Below, piece by piece: positions 37,010 to 46,303 of a stretch of DNA of 64,000 nucleotides (positions within the stretch are counted from its first letter, which is position 1; each line of letters opens with the position of its first letter). The notes under the pieces are model-generated. The model made no database searches. It was not told the origin of the DNA and worked only from the letters and a program-made list of their open reading frames with translations. The DNA comes from Pragia fontium DSM 5563 = ATCC 49100 (GTDB taxonomy: Bacteria > Pseudomonadota > Gammaproteobacteria > Enterobacterales > Enterobacteriaceae), in assembly GCF_900112475.1 (NCBI RefSeq), contig NZ_FOLW01000010.1:52581-116580 (forward strand), in the 5' to 3' direction. The position numbers and the translations under genes were made by a program.

Positions 37010-38107
37010 TTAATTGTTCGCGAGCGCGAGGTACTTTTGACTCGTCGGAATAATACCATAGTCCAGCAGTGGTTTTTCTTCTATTATTGGTGGATTATTT
37101 GTCACCAAAACGATCTTTTCGGCCAGAGAATCTTCGTTCATCTCGGCAAGCCCAATAGCTAGATTACCCGTAAGTATGGTGGATGGCCCTCCCGGACAGT
37201 TAGTACTGACAACCGGCGTGCCACAAATCAGAGCTTCAACCAAGACATTACCAAAACCTTCGCTATCGGAGCTCAAAATAAGGGTTTTAGCATGTTTGAT
37301 ATAGGGATAAGGGTTTGAGCAGAATCCGATAAACTTTACCTTTTCCGCAATACCTAATTCTTCCGCCAGAGATTTTAGCTTTTCGGTATAGGCTTCACTG
37401 CCTTTACCTACCAGCACTAATGGATAGTTTAACCCGGTTTTAGCGTAGGCCTTCAGTAATCGGTCATGGCGTTTATTCGGATGCAGACGACCAACGTGGA
37501 TAAGGTAATCACTGAACGGTAATTCACAAGGTTCGGCGGCAAGTTTAAGAATGGCTTCAATATCAAAGGGATTGCTGATTTGAGTGGTTTTTCGCGCACT
37601 GATATTAAAGTGTTGAATTAAATCATCAACGGCAGCCTGTGATACACCGACAATATTTTTATTCTGGTAAACATGTGCAATTTTTTGTCGTTTAAGCCAG
37701 CGGCTGAAGCCTTGCTTATTGCCAAGATAGGAAGCAGAAAAGATACCGTGAATACTGAACCAGACTTTTGACCATTGAAGACTGCGGCACTGGCTGACGA
37801 TGCGATCTGTTTTATGCAGATTGGAAATCACCAGATCAAATGCCCCACCGTCTTGTTGAGCGCGAACAATTTCGCGATCGAGTTGCTTTGCCCGACGTTG
37901 AATTTCAGTTATTTTCCGCCAGAAAACCCGAGTGTTATCCGGTAAAATTTGATAATCAACGCCTTTGGGAATCGGGTAATCACAAACGTCCCGCAAGGAA
38001 AAAAGGCTAACACGATGGCCTAATGACGTCATACCCTCAGCCAGTGTCAAAACAACCTTCTCTGCCCCGCCTCCTGGTAATCCGTCAATTACAAATAGAA
38101 TTCTCAT
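37010..38107 (-). CDS. Family-4 LPS core glycosyltransferase, WabH-like
   Basis: A 365-residue GT-B enzyme with the N-terminal loop GLPGGGAEKVV and the C-terminal nucleotide-sugar region HVGRLHPNKRHDRLLKAY, SDSEGFGNVLVEALICGTPVVST. It follows wabG directly (TAA then ATG with no gap), as wabH does in the Klebsiella and Serratia core locus, where WabH adds GlcNAc to the uronic acid placed by WabG. The family is certain; the specific role is inferred from context. Confidence 0.8.
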   Translation of the reverse strand: MRILFVIDGLPGGGAEKVVLTLAEGMTSLGHRVSLFSLRDVCDYPIPKGVDYQILPDNTRVFWRKITEIQRRAKQLDREIVRAQQDGGAFDLVISNLHKTDRIVSQCRSLQWSKVWFSIHGIFSASYLGNKQGFSRWLKRQKIAHVYQNKNIVGVSQAAVDDLIQHFNISARKTTQISNPFDIEAILKLAAEPCELPFSDYLIHVGRLHPNKRHDRLLKAYAKTGLNYPLVLVGKGSEAYTEKLKSLAEELGIAEKVKFIGFCSNPYPYIKHAKTLILSSDSEGFGNVLVEALICGTPVVSTNCPGGPSTILTGNLAIGLAEMNEDSLAEKIVLVTNNPPIIEEKPLLDYGIIPTSQKYLALANN

Positions 38108-39238
38108 TTAAATACTCATCAGACGTTGATAAAGAGTGACTAACTGTTGGGAAAGTCGAGTGGCATCCTGAGGTTTGACTCTTTCTCTGGCAACCTGTCC
38201 CATCGAAGAACCTAAGGCCTGCTGAGGTAACTCATTAATTGCTACGGTCAATGCGTTGGTATTCAACGCATCACAAACAAAGCCACTTATTCCCTGCTCA
38301 ATAAATTCAGCGCCGCCGCAGGTATGGCTGGTAATCACTGGCAAACCGCAGGCCATCGCTTCAAGAATGACATTGGGGAAGGGGTCATAGAGCGTTGGTA
38401 AGAGTAAGCCATCAGCTGCCTGATAATAGGGCAGTACATTGTTTTGTACACCGAGAAAATGAACGCGGTTTTGACAACCTAAACCCATAGCCAGATTTTT
38501 ATAACGTTTTTCGTCTTTGTCTTTGCCGATCACCATTAAGTGGCGAGAAGTTGGCGCTAAGGCTTTGATAGCTGACGCTAATCCTTTACGTTCAAAACCT
38601 GATCCAACATAAATAAGGCAGGATGCATCATGGGCGATATTAAGCTGGGCTCTGATTTGTTGACGGATTTGTTCATTGCCCGGCATAAACCGTTGGCTAT
38701 CAATGGCATTATAAATCACATTGATTTTAGATTCAGGAACGCCAAAATCTTCCATGATTTCCCGTTTTATCATTTCAGCATTACAGATAACGGCTCGCAG
38801 TTCCGGAGCACCATACATCTCTCGTTCAGCGTTCATCACATAACGGTGATATCTGTCGTTAAACAGCAACTTTTGACGCCAGACTGGCAGAATACGCGCT
38901 CGCTGTAATAGCCAACGACGATGGACACCGTCCCCTGCGCGGTAAATATCGCAGCCGGGAATGCGTTCATGACTTTGTACCAAATCAAATTTTTCTTGCT
39001 GCCAGATTTGCCTTGCTGCATGGGCAAAGCCTTTTTCTCGGCTGATGCGCCCCCATTTTGTAGGGTTGCAGGGGAAAATATGCCAATCAGGATCTTGCTC
39101 TCCCTGCCATTCACGGGTAATCACGTTTAGTGAAAGGTTGTGACCTTTCAATGCTTCCAGTGCGCGGGAGATAAAGCGTTCAGCACCGCCATCCGGGCGG
39201 TATTTTTGCCGAACAATAGCAAGACGAATTGGATTCAT
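38108..39238 (-). CDS. wabG: LPS core uronic-acid transferase WabG
   Basis: A 376-residue GT-B glycosyltransferase. The N-terminal RLAIVRQKYRPDGGAERFIS and NVITREWQG and the central VHRRWLLQRARILP match WabG, which attaches galacturonic acid to heptose II in Klebsiella, Serratia and Proteus cores. AAGGAATACCCGGTT precedes the ATG at 39238; the longer frame adds 13 residues without support. Confidence 0.88.
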   Translation of the reverse strand: MNPIRLAIVRQKYRPDGGAERFISRALEALKGHNLSLNVITREWQGEQDPDWHIFPCNPTKWGRISREKGFAHAARQIWQQEKFDLVQSHERIPGCDIYRAGDGVHRRWLLQRARILPVWRQKLLFNDRYHRYVMNAEREMYGAPELRAVICNAEMIKREIMEDFGVPESKINVIYNAIDSQRFMPGNEQIRQQIRAQLNIAHDASCLIYVGSGFERKGLASAIKALAPTSRHLMVIGKDKDEKRYKNLAMGLGCQNRVHFLGVQNNVLPYYQAADGLLLPTLYDPFPNVILEAMACGLPVITSHTCGGAEFIEQGISGFVCDALNTNALTVAINELPQQALGSSMGQVARERVKPQDATRLSQQLVTLYQRLMSI

Positions 39239-39434
39239 AACCGGGTATTCCTTGAGAAAGTAGCCTGCGGCCAGCAATTAACTCCATTATAACCATAATG
39301 AGGCGGTTTTAGGTGTAGTAACGGCGATAAACTGCACCTTAAGCCAATCAATTGCTACAGACTTAATTTGCACCTGTGGGCGAGTATGAGTAGCATGAGG
39401 CAGTTTATTATATTAGCGAGAAGATGAGCGTTTT

Positions 39435-40394
39435 ATGGTGCAGAAGCCGGCTTTCCTTATTTCCATTGACACCGAGGGTGATAACCTTTGGGTAAATACC
39501 AAAGAGATCTCTACACAGAATGCTAATTTTCTTGGGCGATTTCAGCGACTGTGTGAGAAATATGGTTTTAAGCCTACTTACCTGACTAACTATGAGATGG
39601 CCATGTCGCCTGGCTATGTCTCTTTTGCCAAAGAGGTGATTGCAGATAATCAGGGCGAAGTTGGCATGCATTTGCACGCATGGAATAGCCCTCCACTTCA
39701 TCCACTGACTGATGATGACGATCGCTATAAGCCTTATCTGATTGAGTACCCGGTTGATATGATGCGGGAAAAAATAATCGTTATGACAGACTTATTGGAA
39801 AGCACTTTTGGCGTAAAGATGGTGAGCCATCGGGCTGGGCGCTGGGCGTTTAATGAACAATATGCCCAGTTGCTACATGAGTTTGGCTATTTGGTTGACT
39901 GTTCTGTTACACCTTATGTTGACTGGAGCGGTGTTAAAGGCGATCCGAAAGGGAAAGGCGGAACGAACTATAGTCATTTTCCTGATGCGGCTTATTTTAT
40001 GGATCTTAATGATATCTCGAAAGTGGGTACTTCCAGTTTGCTACAGATACCAATGAGTACCCGATTGAAATATGGCTCGCTACATAATTCATTTAAACAG
40101 TTCTACGATAGATTACGGGGTAAAAAACGCCCACCGTCTACTCGTTGGTTACGTCCGAAAGGTAATAATGTGGAAGAGATGAAGTTTGTTGCTCAGCAAT
40201 GTCTTGATGAAGGCAAAAATTATGTTGAGTTTATGCTTCATTCTTCAGAGTTTATGCCGGGTGGAAGTCCAACGTTTAAAGATGATGCGTCTATTGAACA
40301 ACTTTATCGCGATCTTGAAGAGTTATTTGAGTGGCTAAGCCAACGTACTCAAGGGATGACGATGGGGGAGTTTTATCGGACTAATTTGGAGTAG
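39435..40394 (+). CDS. Polysaccharide deacetylase-like protein of the LPS core locus
   Basis: A 319-residue protein with a NodB-like deacetylase core: LISIDTEGD at the start for the first Asp pair, GMHLHAWNSP (metal histidines), SHRAGRW and the late FMLHSSEFMPGG. Similar proteins (WalW, WabN) occur in Proteus, Serratia and Klebsiella core loci and remove the acetyl group from core GlcNAc. Here it is transcribed divergently from wabG-wabH, the transferases that would make its substrate. It has no signal peptide, so it should act in the cytoplasm. Confidence 0.8.
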   Translation: MVQKPAFLISIDTEGDNLWVNTKEISTQNANFLGRFQRLCEKYGFKPTYLTNYEMAMSPGYVSFAKEVIADNQGEVGMHLHAWNSPPLHPLTDDDDRYKPYLIEYPVDMMREKIIVMTDLLESTFGVKMVSHRAGRWAFNEQYAQLLHEFGYLVDCSVTPYVDWSGVKGDPKGKGGTNYSHFPDAAYFMDLNDISKVGTSSLLQIPMSTRLKYGSLHNSFKQFYDRLRGKKRPPSTRWLRPKGNNVEEMKFVAQQCLDEGKNYVEFMLHSSEFMPGGSPTFKDDASIEQLYRDLEELFEWLSQRTQGMTMGEFYRTNLE

Positions 40395-40401
40395 TGTTTG
40401 T

Positions 40402-40439
40402 TGAAGAGCCTTATTTTTTAATGTAAATAAGGCTCTTCA
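40402..40439. terminator. Bidirectional terminator
   Basis: TGAAGAGCCTTATTT and AAATAAGGCTCTTCA form a perfect 15-bp stem around eight bases. It separates the convergent deacetylase and waaL genes. Confidence 0.9.
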
Positions 40440-40455
40440 GTAGAAAATAATATAA

Positions 40456-41706
40456 TTACTCTTCTATTTTTTCTTTTCTATTCAGAAGGAGGGCTGAAAG
40501 TATCATTAGGCTAAACAGAATAGACATTTCCCGACTGACAAAGATAACTTCAGTTAATCCATATGCTATTAAACATAATATAACTGAAAGTAGCATTGGA
40601 TTCTTTTCCCTGAACGATTTTACTAACATTGAAATATAAAAGAAGATAACAATAATTGCTCCTAATATTCCTTGTAATGATAGAGTGTCAACGATTTCAT
40701 TATGAAGATGTATATTAGCAAATATTAGAGCGGCTCTATCTTTGTTTTCTTTTTCTGTATATGACTTCATTTGGCTATAACGTTGTTCTAGTGAGGCACC
40801 CATAGGACTTTGGTAAAAAGAATACATCCCCGCATTCCACATAGAGAAACGGGCACCTAAAGATGAACCTTCATTTCCTCTACTATTTTCATATATTGCT
40901 ATTTCATTATTTGTAGTATTAATTTTCTCTATTATTTCAGTTTTAAAAAATAGACCGACAGCTATAGTTATCATTATGGAAGATAGAGATAATATCAATC
41001 TTACTTTTCGACCACTGGCATAAAAAACTAATATAAGAAACAATATGGGATGGAAGATTATAGCTGTGCGAGTACCTGTCTGGATTATAATAAAAAATGA
41101 AATAAGGAATATAATAGATAAAATAATATATGATATGGTTTTTTTTGCTGATATCAAACAATAGCTAATTAGTAGTAATGTTATACATGAATACATATAA
41201 GCCGCCCCTGTTGCTTGGGTATTTAATTCTACTCTAGGAAGGCCTATTTTTATTTGATAAATAGCGAAAATGGTACTAAAAATAAATGAAAGAATTACAG
41301 AAAAAACAATTATTTTCTTATTGAGATTTGTGTTTCTTAAGTTTGCTAATAAATATGCGATAATAATGGAGCAGAAAATAATTCTTTTACCTGCTTGTAT
41401 ATAATTGGTATTTAAATTTATATCTGGGGCATTATTATAGAAATAGTAGAACCAAATTATTTTACTTAATCCAAGAATTAACAATGGGATAGGGAGTATT
41501 TTGACGAATTTTTTATAGTTTTTTTTATCAATCAACACGCCAAACACGCTAATATAGCAAGCAACGAAAAATGATACTCTGGCTATCTTTACATCAATTA
41601 GTGTAATTGATATTGACAACATAATAAGGAAAAAACATAGATTTAATAAGTAATTATTAATTTTTTCCATACTCATATTTATTTTCATATTTACACTAGT
41701 TCTCAT
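40456..41706 (-). CDS. waaL: O-antigen ligase
   Basis: A polytopic inner-membrane protein of about 416 residues with roughly twelve helices and a large periplasmic loop (ENSRGNEGSSLGARFSMWNAG to HLHNEIVDTLSLQG). The loop contains the Arg and His residues typical of Wzy_C/WaaL ligases, which join O antigen to lipid A-core. Several in-frame ATGs lie at 41706, 41688, 41676 and 41670, none with a good binding site. Very AT-rich, as are the next two genes. Confidence 0.88.
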   Translation of the reverse strand: MRTSVNMKINMSMEKINNYLLNLCFFLIMLSISITLIDVKIARVSFFVACYISVFGVLIDKKNYKKFVKILPIPLLILGLSKIIWFYYFYNNAPDINLNTNYIQAGKRIIFCSIIIAYLLANLRNTNLNKKIIVFSVILSFIFSTIFAIYQIKIGLPRVELNTQATGAAYMYSCITLLLISYCLISAKKTISYIILSIIFLISFFIIIQTGTRTAIIFHPILFLILVFYASGRKVRLILSLSSIMITIAVGLFFKTEIIEKINTTNNEIAIYENSRGNEGSSLGARFSMWNAGMYSFYQSPMGASLEQRYSQMKSYTEKENKDRAALIFANIHLHNEIVDTLSLQGILGAIIVIFFYISMLVKSFREKNPMLLSVILCLIAYGLTEVIFVSREMSILFSLMILSALLLNRKEKIEE

Positions 41707-41726
41707 TATTTTTAATCTGATGGTTT

Positions 41727-42893
41727 TTATAAGAAAGATAATAACTTTTCTTTCAAGGTAATATTAAATTTTTTATAGTCACATTCATTCTGAATATATT
41801 GCTGTGCATTATAGCTATATGTTGAGTACTTTTCCTTATTGATGATTTTTTCTATACCATCAGCATAATCAATATAGGAAGGTACTTTTAGCTCAACCAG
41901 CTTATCTTCTAAAGGACTGTATCCTTGATGAGTGTAGTTAACTTTCAGACCGGTTAACTCACTGTACTCATCAAGGGTCATTGTTGGCATATAACCAAGG
42001 CCTGAATATTCATGTTTGATTACTTCAGGCTGACCATCAATCATCGGAAATATCACTGGAATACCGTTATAAAGGGCTTCCATACAGGATAAACCAAACG
42101 CCTCAGTAATTGGACTGCTAATATAGAAATCTATATTTTGATAGAAGTCGGAGAGATCTTTTTGGAACCCTAAAAATATCACTTTATCTACCAGATTTAG
42201 TTTTTTTACCAGTTTTTTTAGGCTTTCTTCTTGTGAACCGTGTCCGGCGATATAAAGCTTGGTATCGATTCCTCGATTATTAAGCTCCATAGTGGTGAGG
42301 ATCGAGACGCCAACGGCCTTAATCGGCTCCAGCCGCGATGCAGTGCCTAATGTAATCTGTTTGGCAGAGATATCTTTGGGTATTTTTATTTTATGGGGAT
42401 GAGGAATATTATTTGAAACTGTTTCAATCGGGCACTTCAAATTAAATTTAAGCTGCAGCATTCTTTGGGATGCAAAGGATGCAGAAATACAACCATCAAC
42501 CATAGAAAAAAAGTTTAAGGTTTTAGCATTTTTAGTAAAATACCATGAGTTACCATGATCGTAATAAATGATCTTACCGCAGGACGGTTTTTTGTCCCAG
42601 TTTGGAATAAGATCCCAGATAATAATCAAGTCTGGATTCTCTTTTTCTATAGCGCGTCTTAACAGATATTTACGAATAAAGGATAGATGCTTCAGCGTGT
42701 TATTTTGAAACACCCGATAAGGAAAAATAATTTTTTCCTTGGGTAAATGTCCTGTAAGTTGATGACTAATCTCATTATTTATATTGAGTATTTTGTCCTC
42801 ATCCCCATCATGCATATTACTGTTAATAAACTGAATTAACATTCGTTCGGTACCAGCTAATCCATCTAAATTGATGATATGTAAGCGTTTCAT
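41727..42893 (-). CDS. Family-4 LPS core glycosyltransferase, paralog A
   Basis: A 388-residue GT-B enzyme: IINLDGLAGTERMLIQFINS at the N terminus, GKIIYYDHGNSW in the middle and EAFGLSCMEALYNGIPVIFPMIDGQPEV in the donor-binding domain. It is co-linear with the gene at 43009-44184 and clearly a paralog. It probably adds outer-core sugars before waaL acts. Low GC compared with waaC and waaF next to it, consistent with transfer. GGATCTGAA precedes ATG. Confidence 0.85.
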   Translation of the reverse strand: MKRLHIINLDGLAGTERMLIQFINSNMHDGDEDKILNINNEISHQLTGHLPKEKIIFPYRVFQNNTLKHLSFIRKYLLRRAIEKENPDLIIIWDLIPNWDKKPSCGKIIYYDHGNSWYFTKNAKTLNFFSMVDGCISASFASQRMLQLKFNLKCPIETVSNNIPHPHKIKIPKDISAKQITLGTASRLEPIKAVGVSILTTMELNNRGIDTKLYIAGHGSQEESLKKLVKKLNLVDKVIFLGFQKDLSDFYQNIDFYISSPITEAFGLSCMEALYNGIPVIFPMIDGQPEVIKHEYSGLGYMPTMTLDEYSELTGLKVNYTHQGYSPLEDKLVELKVPSYIDYADGIEKIINKEKYSTYSYNAQQYIQNECDYKKFNITLKEKLLSFL

Positions 42894-42946
42894 TTCAGAT
42901 CCGACGAATTGGTAATGAAAGAGTTATCTATAGCCGAGTATCTCAT

Positions 42947-42980
42947 GTTAGTACTATGGACTATAGCGGTTAGTACTATG
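42947..42980. repeat. 12-bp direct repeat GTTAGTACTATG
   Basis: Two exact copies at 42947-42958 and 42969-42980, 22 bp apart (two helical turns), in the 115-bp gap between the two paralogous transferase genes. It may be a remnant of the duplication or a binding site; nothing decides between them. Confidence 0.5.
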
Positions 42981-43008
42981 CTGCTTGGGAAAAATGATAG
43001 GTTCATAT

Positions 43009-44184
43009 TTATTTCCTGTTCAGAATAGTTGATAAGGCCGTATTTAATTCAGTCTTAAACCTTTCATACTGAAAGGTTTTACTAACGTATTCCAAGGCAT
43101 TTTCCCGATAGTTTTGGTAATCATGATTTACGATTTTTTCAACTGCGTTAGCGCATTCAATATGGGATAAAACCAAAGCATCAGCTAAACAGTCATTTAT
43201 TGGGTCGTAAATTTTATGGGGGAAATCGACGTTAATTCCGGTTTCATTTAAATGTTGTAAAGGATTAATATTGGGAACAATGCCAATTCCACAATATTGG
43301 TCTTTTATCACTTCGGGTTGGCCGTCAATCATGGGGAAAATAACCGGAACGCCATAATAAAGAGCCTCCATACAGGATAGTCCAAATGGCTCGGTAATTG
43401 GGGTACTCATATAAATATTAATATCGTTAAAAAATTCGGATAAATCCTGACGAAATCCCTGAAACTCAATATAATTTTCTAAGCCTAGTTTGGCTACCAG
43501 TTCTTCCAGCGCACTTCTGCTGGGTCCCTTTCCTGCAATATAAAACTTAACGTTCTGGCCGCGTTTAACCAGTTCATCGATCATTAGTATTGCAACGCTG
43601 ACGCCTTTGAGACCAACCAGTCGTGAGGCTGTACCAATTTTGATGCAATCGCCAATGGCTTTTGGTGATTTATCAATATTCTTCGGTGTTATGATCCGGT
43701 CTACAACCACTTCGATTGGGCAAGGCAGGTTAAATCTTAATTGTAGGACGCGTTTGGATGCATGAGATGCTGATAAACAACCGTCTAGCATGGCGAAAAA
43801 ACGTAGGGTTTTTTCATTATGTTTGTAGCGCCATGAGCAGCCGTGATCGTAGTAGATGATTTTACCTTTTGATGGCTTGCCTGGTAGGCTAGGAACCAGA
43901 TCCCAGACAATAACTAAATCAGCGTTAGCCTGTTCTATCTTTTTTTTCAGGATATATTTTCTGATAAACGATGGGTACTTCAGTTTTGGTCCAGTAAAAC
44001 CGGAGCAAACGCGGTTGGCAAAGTTGATATTTCTATTTTTTAGTTGGGTAAAAATTTCTTCGCCAATATGATGTCCGATACAAAGAATCTCATCATTCTT
44101 TGCCTCTTCGCTGTTGATATACTCGAGGAACAGACGCTCAACGCCGCCAAGCTTGCCTAAGTTAATTACGTGTAGCGTCTTCAT
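43009..44184 (-). CDS. Family-4 LPS core glycosyltransferase, paralog B
   Basis: A 391-residue GT-B enzyme, paralogous to 41727-42893 over its whole length (HVINLGKLGGVERLFLEYIN, YYDHGCSW, FGLSCMEALYYGVPVIFPMIDGQPEV). Its ATG overlaps the waaC stop by one base (TAATG), so it is translated with waaF-waaC. Likely adds an outer-core residue. GC is higher than in paralog A, so the two may have come at different times. Confidence 0.87.
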   Translation of the reverse strand: MKTLHVINLGKLGGVERLFLEYINSEEAKNDEILCIGHHIGEEIFTQLKNRNINFANRVCSGFTGPKLKYPSFIRKYILKKKIEQANADLVIVWDLVPSLPGKPSKGKIIYYDHGCSWRYKHNEKTLRFFAMLDGCLSASHASKRVLQLRFNLPCPIEVVVDRIITPKNIDKSPKAIGDCIKIGTASRLVGLKGVSVAILMIDELVKRGQNVKFYIAGKGPSRSALEELVAKLGLENYIEFQGFRQDLSEFFNDINIYMSTPITEPFGLSCMEALYYGVPVIFPMIDGQPEVIKDQYCGIGIVPNINPLQHLNETGINVDFPHKIYDPINDCLADALVLSHIECANAVEKIVNHDYQNYRENALEYVSKTFQYERFKTELNTALSTILNRK

Positions 44185-45146
44185 TATATAAACCTTTCTA
44201 GTTCATCCTTGACTGATGAAGCTTGTACGGACAATAAATTTTTGTCATTAGCGCATATCTGAACCTGATTCTCGCCATATCCACCAATGAGTCCTGGATC
44301 AGTCGGACCATATAGCGTGATATTTGGACGATCTAAGGCTGCAGTGAGATGGCTTAATCCGGTATCTACCGAGACGACAGCTTTTGCTTCGGCGAGGACT
44401 TTTGCCACATCATTGAGGGATAGTTTAGGCAAAACCTCAACATGTTGAAAGCCTTTAGCTAAACGAATTGCTCTTTCGTGTTCATGAGGAGCGCCCCAGG
44501 GGAGTTTGATTGTTAAGCCAGTATTTGCCAATTGTGAGATTAGCTCACGCCAGTGTTGCTCTGGCCAATGTTTTTCATCACGGGTTGTGGCATGTAAAAA
44601 AACCACATATGAGGCGTTATCTTTAGAATGCGTGTTAAGAAAATGGCGGGCAATTGCATAATCGCCTTTTTGCTCAGGTTTAGGATAGCCAAGGCTAAGT
44701 GCAAATAATTCTCTGGTGCGTTCCACAGCATGTTGGTTTTTGGGGATGCTATGTTTTACATCATAGAACCAGCTGGCTAGGGGCTCTCTGGCGCAGTGGC
44801 GATCCTGACCATGTTTGATGCCATTTGCTTTACGGGTAATCAGGAAAGCACTTTTGATTAGACCTTGTGCATCGATCACGGCATCGTAATGGCGCTCCTG
44901 CAATTGGGCAATAAAAGCGGCTCTCTCTTTACGAGTCTCGGTATGGAACCAAGATTTTCTCCAGCGGCGGATCGCTACGGGTATGACCCGATCGACGGCG
45001 CTATGCCAGCCGGGTATTTGTGAGAAACCTTCTTCGACTACCCAGTCAAACTGAATATCCGGAAAGCATTTTTGGGCATCGGTCAGGGAAGGTAGCGTAT
45101 GTAATACATCCCCCATTGAGGATGTTTTAACAATCAATACCCGCAT
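44184..45146 (-). CDS. waaC: LPS heptosyltransferase I
   Basis: A 320-residue family-9 glycosyltransferase that adds heptose I to Kdo. N-terminal IVKTSSMGDVLHTLPSLTDA, central VIDAQGLIKSA and C-terminal SVDTGLSHLTAALDRPNITLYGPTDP are diagnostic. It overlaps waaF upstream and a family-4 transferase downstream by one base each (TAATG), so all three are translationally coupled. Confidence 0.97.
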   Translation of the reverse strand: MRVLIVKTSSMGDVLHTLPSLTDAQKCFPDIQFDWVVEEGFSQIPGWHSAVDRVIPVAIRRWRKSWFHTETRKERAAFIAQLQERHYDAVIDAQGLIKSAFLITRKANGIKHGQDRHCAREPLASWFYDVKHSIPKNQHAVERTRELFALSLGYPKPEQKGDYAIARHFLNTHSKDNASYVVFLHATTRDEKHWPEQHWRELISQLANTGLTIKLPWGAPHEHERAIRLAKGFQHVEVLPKLSLNDVAKVLAEAKAVVSVDTGLSHLTAALDRPNITLYGPTDPGLIGGYGENQVQICANDKNLLSVQASSVKDELERFI

Positions 45147-46195
45147 TATTTGATTCCTTTACTGGCCAACAGAAGATTGAGTTCATTCAAAACACGCTCA
45201 GGTTGAATATCGATTAAGCTTTGGTGATAACCTTGCTGAGCGTCGCCTTTACGGACTTTATGGTAACCAGTGATCAAACGAATGACTTTGGCATCGTTAG
45301 ACAGCGGTGGTGTAAAGTCAGGGCTGCTGGGACCATATAAAGCGATTAAGGGTTTATTCAATGCTGCGGCAATATGCATCAGACCTGAGTCATTGCTGAT
45401 AACGGCGGCGCAGCTGGCAATAAGAATGACAGCTTGTTCCAGCTCAGTACTACCCGCTAAGTTATGACAATATGCCTGCATTTCTGTTGGCAGAGTGTGG
45501 GTGATGTCATCCCCGGCCTGACGATCTTTGGCTGAGCCAAACAGGGCAATTTGATATCCTTGTTCAATCAGATTCTTGGCTAACTCGGCATAGTGGTAGT
45601 GCGGCCAGCGTTTGGCTGGGCCAAATTCAGCACCGGGACAGAATCCAATCGTTAAGCGGTCTGAGTTTAAGTTAAAACGGTGGGTTGTTTCAGTAATCTC
45701 GCTTTGTGTCACGCTTAATTGAGGCCAAAGGATCGGCTGTGGGATATCCAGTGCACTCTGGATTTTTTGCTTATCATAGGCCAGAGCCACATAGCGTTGA
45801 ACCATCAACGGAAATGCTGACTTATCTAAAACGCGTAAATCATTCAGTAAACCGTAGCGCATTTCCCCGCGCCAGCCGGTACGTTTTGGTATATTGGCAA
45901 AGAAAGGTACCAAAGCTGATTTAAACGAATTAGGTAATACAATGCCATGTTGGTATTTTTCAGCCCGCAGTTGTTTTCCCAACTGGTAACGTTGGCCAAT
46001 AGCCAGACTGCCATGGCCCAAAGGCATGGGTAGTGCTTGATTGACTTCGGGCATTCTGGCTAACAGAGGGCGACACCAAGCCGGAGCCATAACGTCTATT
46101 TCTACCGCCGGATTTTCCGCCTTTAATGTACGATAAAGGCTTTGTGACATCATCATATCACCAACCCAAGATGGTCCGATAATTAACGTTTTCAT
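45146..46195 (-). CDS. waaF: LPS heptosyltransferase II
   Basis: A 349-residue family-9 enzyme that adds heptose II. Motifs IIGPSWVGDMMMSQSL, GFCPGAEFGPAKRWP and SNDSGLMHIAAALNKPLIALYGPSSP. The start at 46195 gives the family N terminus MKTLIIGPSWVGD; the frame extends 14 codons upstream. A terminator separates it from hldD, so waaF-waaC may have its own promoter. Confidence 0.97.
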   Translation of the reverse strand: MKTLIIGPSWVGDMMMSQSLYRTLKAENPAVEIDVMAPAWCRPLLARMPEVNQALPMPLGHGSLAIGQRYQLGKQLRAEKYQHGIVLPNSFKSALVPFFANIPKRTGWRGEMRYGLLNDLRVLDKSAFPLMVQRYVALAYDKQKIQSALDIPQPILWPQLSVTQSEITETTHRFNLNSDRLTIGFCPGAEFGPAKRWPHYHYAELAKNLIEQGYQIALFGSAKDRQAGDDITHTLPTEMQAYCHNLAGSTELEQAVILIASCAAVISNDSGLMHIAAALNKPLIALYGPSSPDFTPPLSNDAKVIRLITGYHKVRKGDAQQGYHQSLIDIQPERVLNELNLLLASKGIK

Positions 46196-46248
46196 GCTCG
46201 TTTTGCTCCGGTTGTTCGGCCGTAATACCTTCTTCATGTGGTTAAAAT

Positions 46249-46277
46249 AAAAGCCCGGGTTTTTTACCCAGGGCTTT
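46249..46277 (-). terminator. Terminator between hldD and waaF
   Basis: AAAGCCCGGGT and ACCCAGGGCTTT pair around a T loop, and on the minus strand TTTTATTTTAA follows. It ends hldD transcription 27 bp after its stop, or partly separates hldD from waaFC. Confidence 0.85.
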
Positions 46278-46303
46278 CAAGGCGTTCAGACTTGGACTGA
46301 GCG

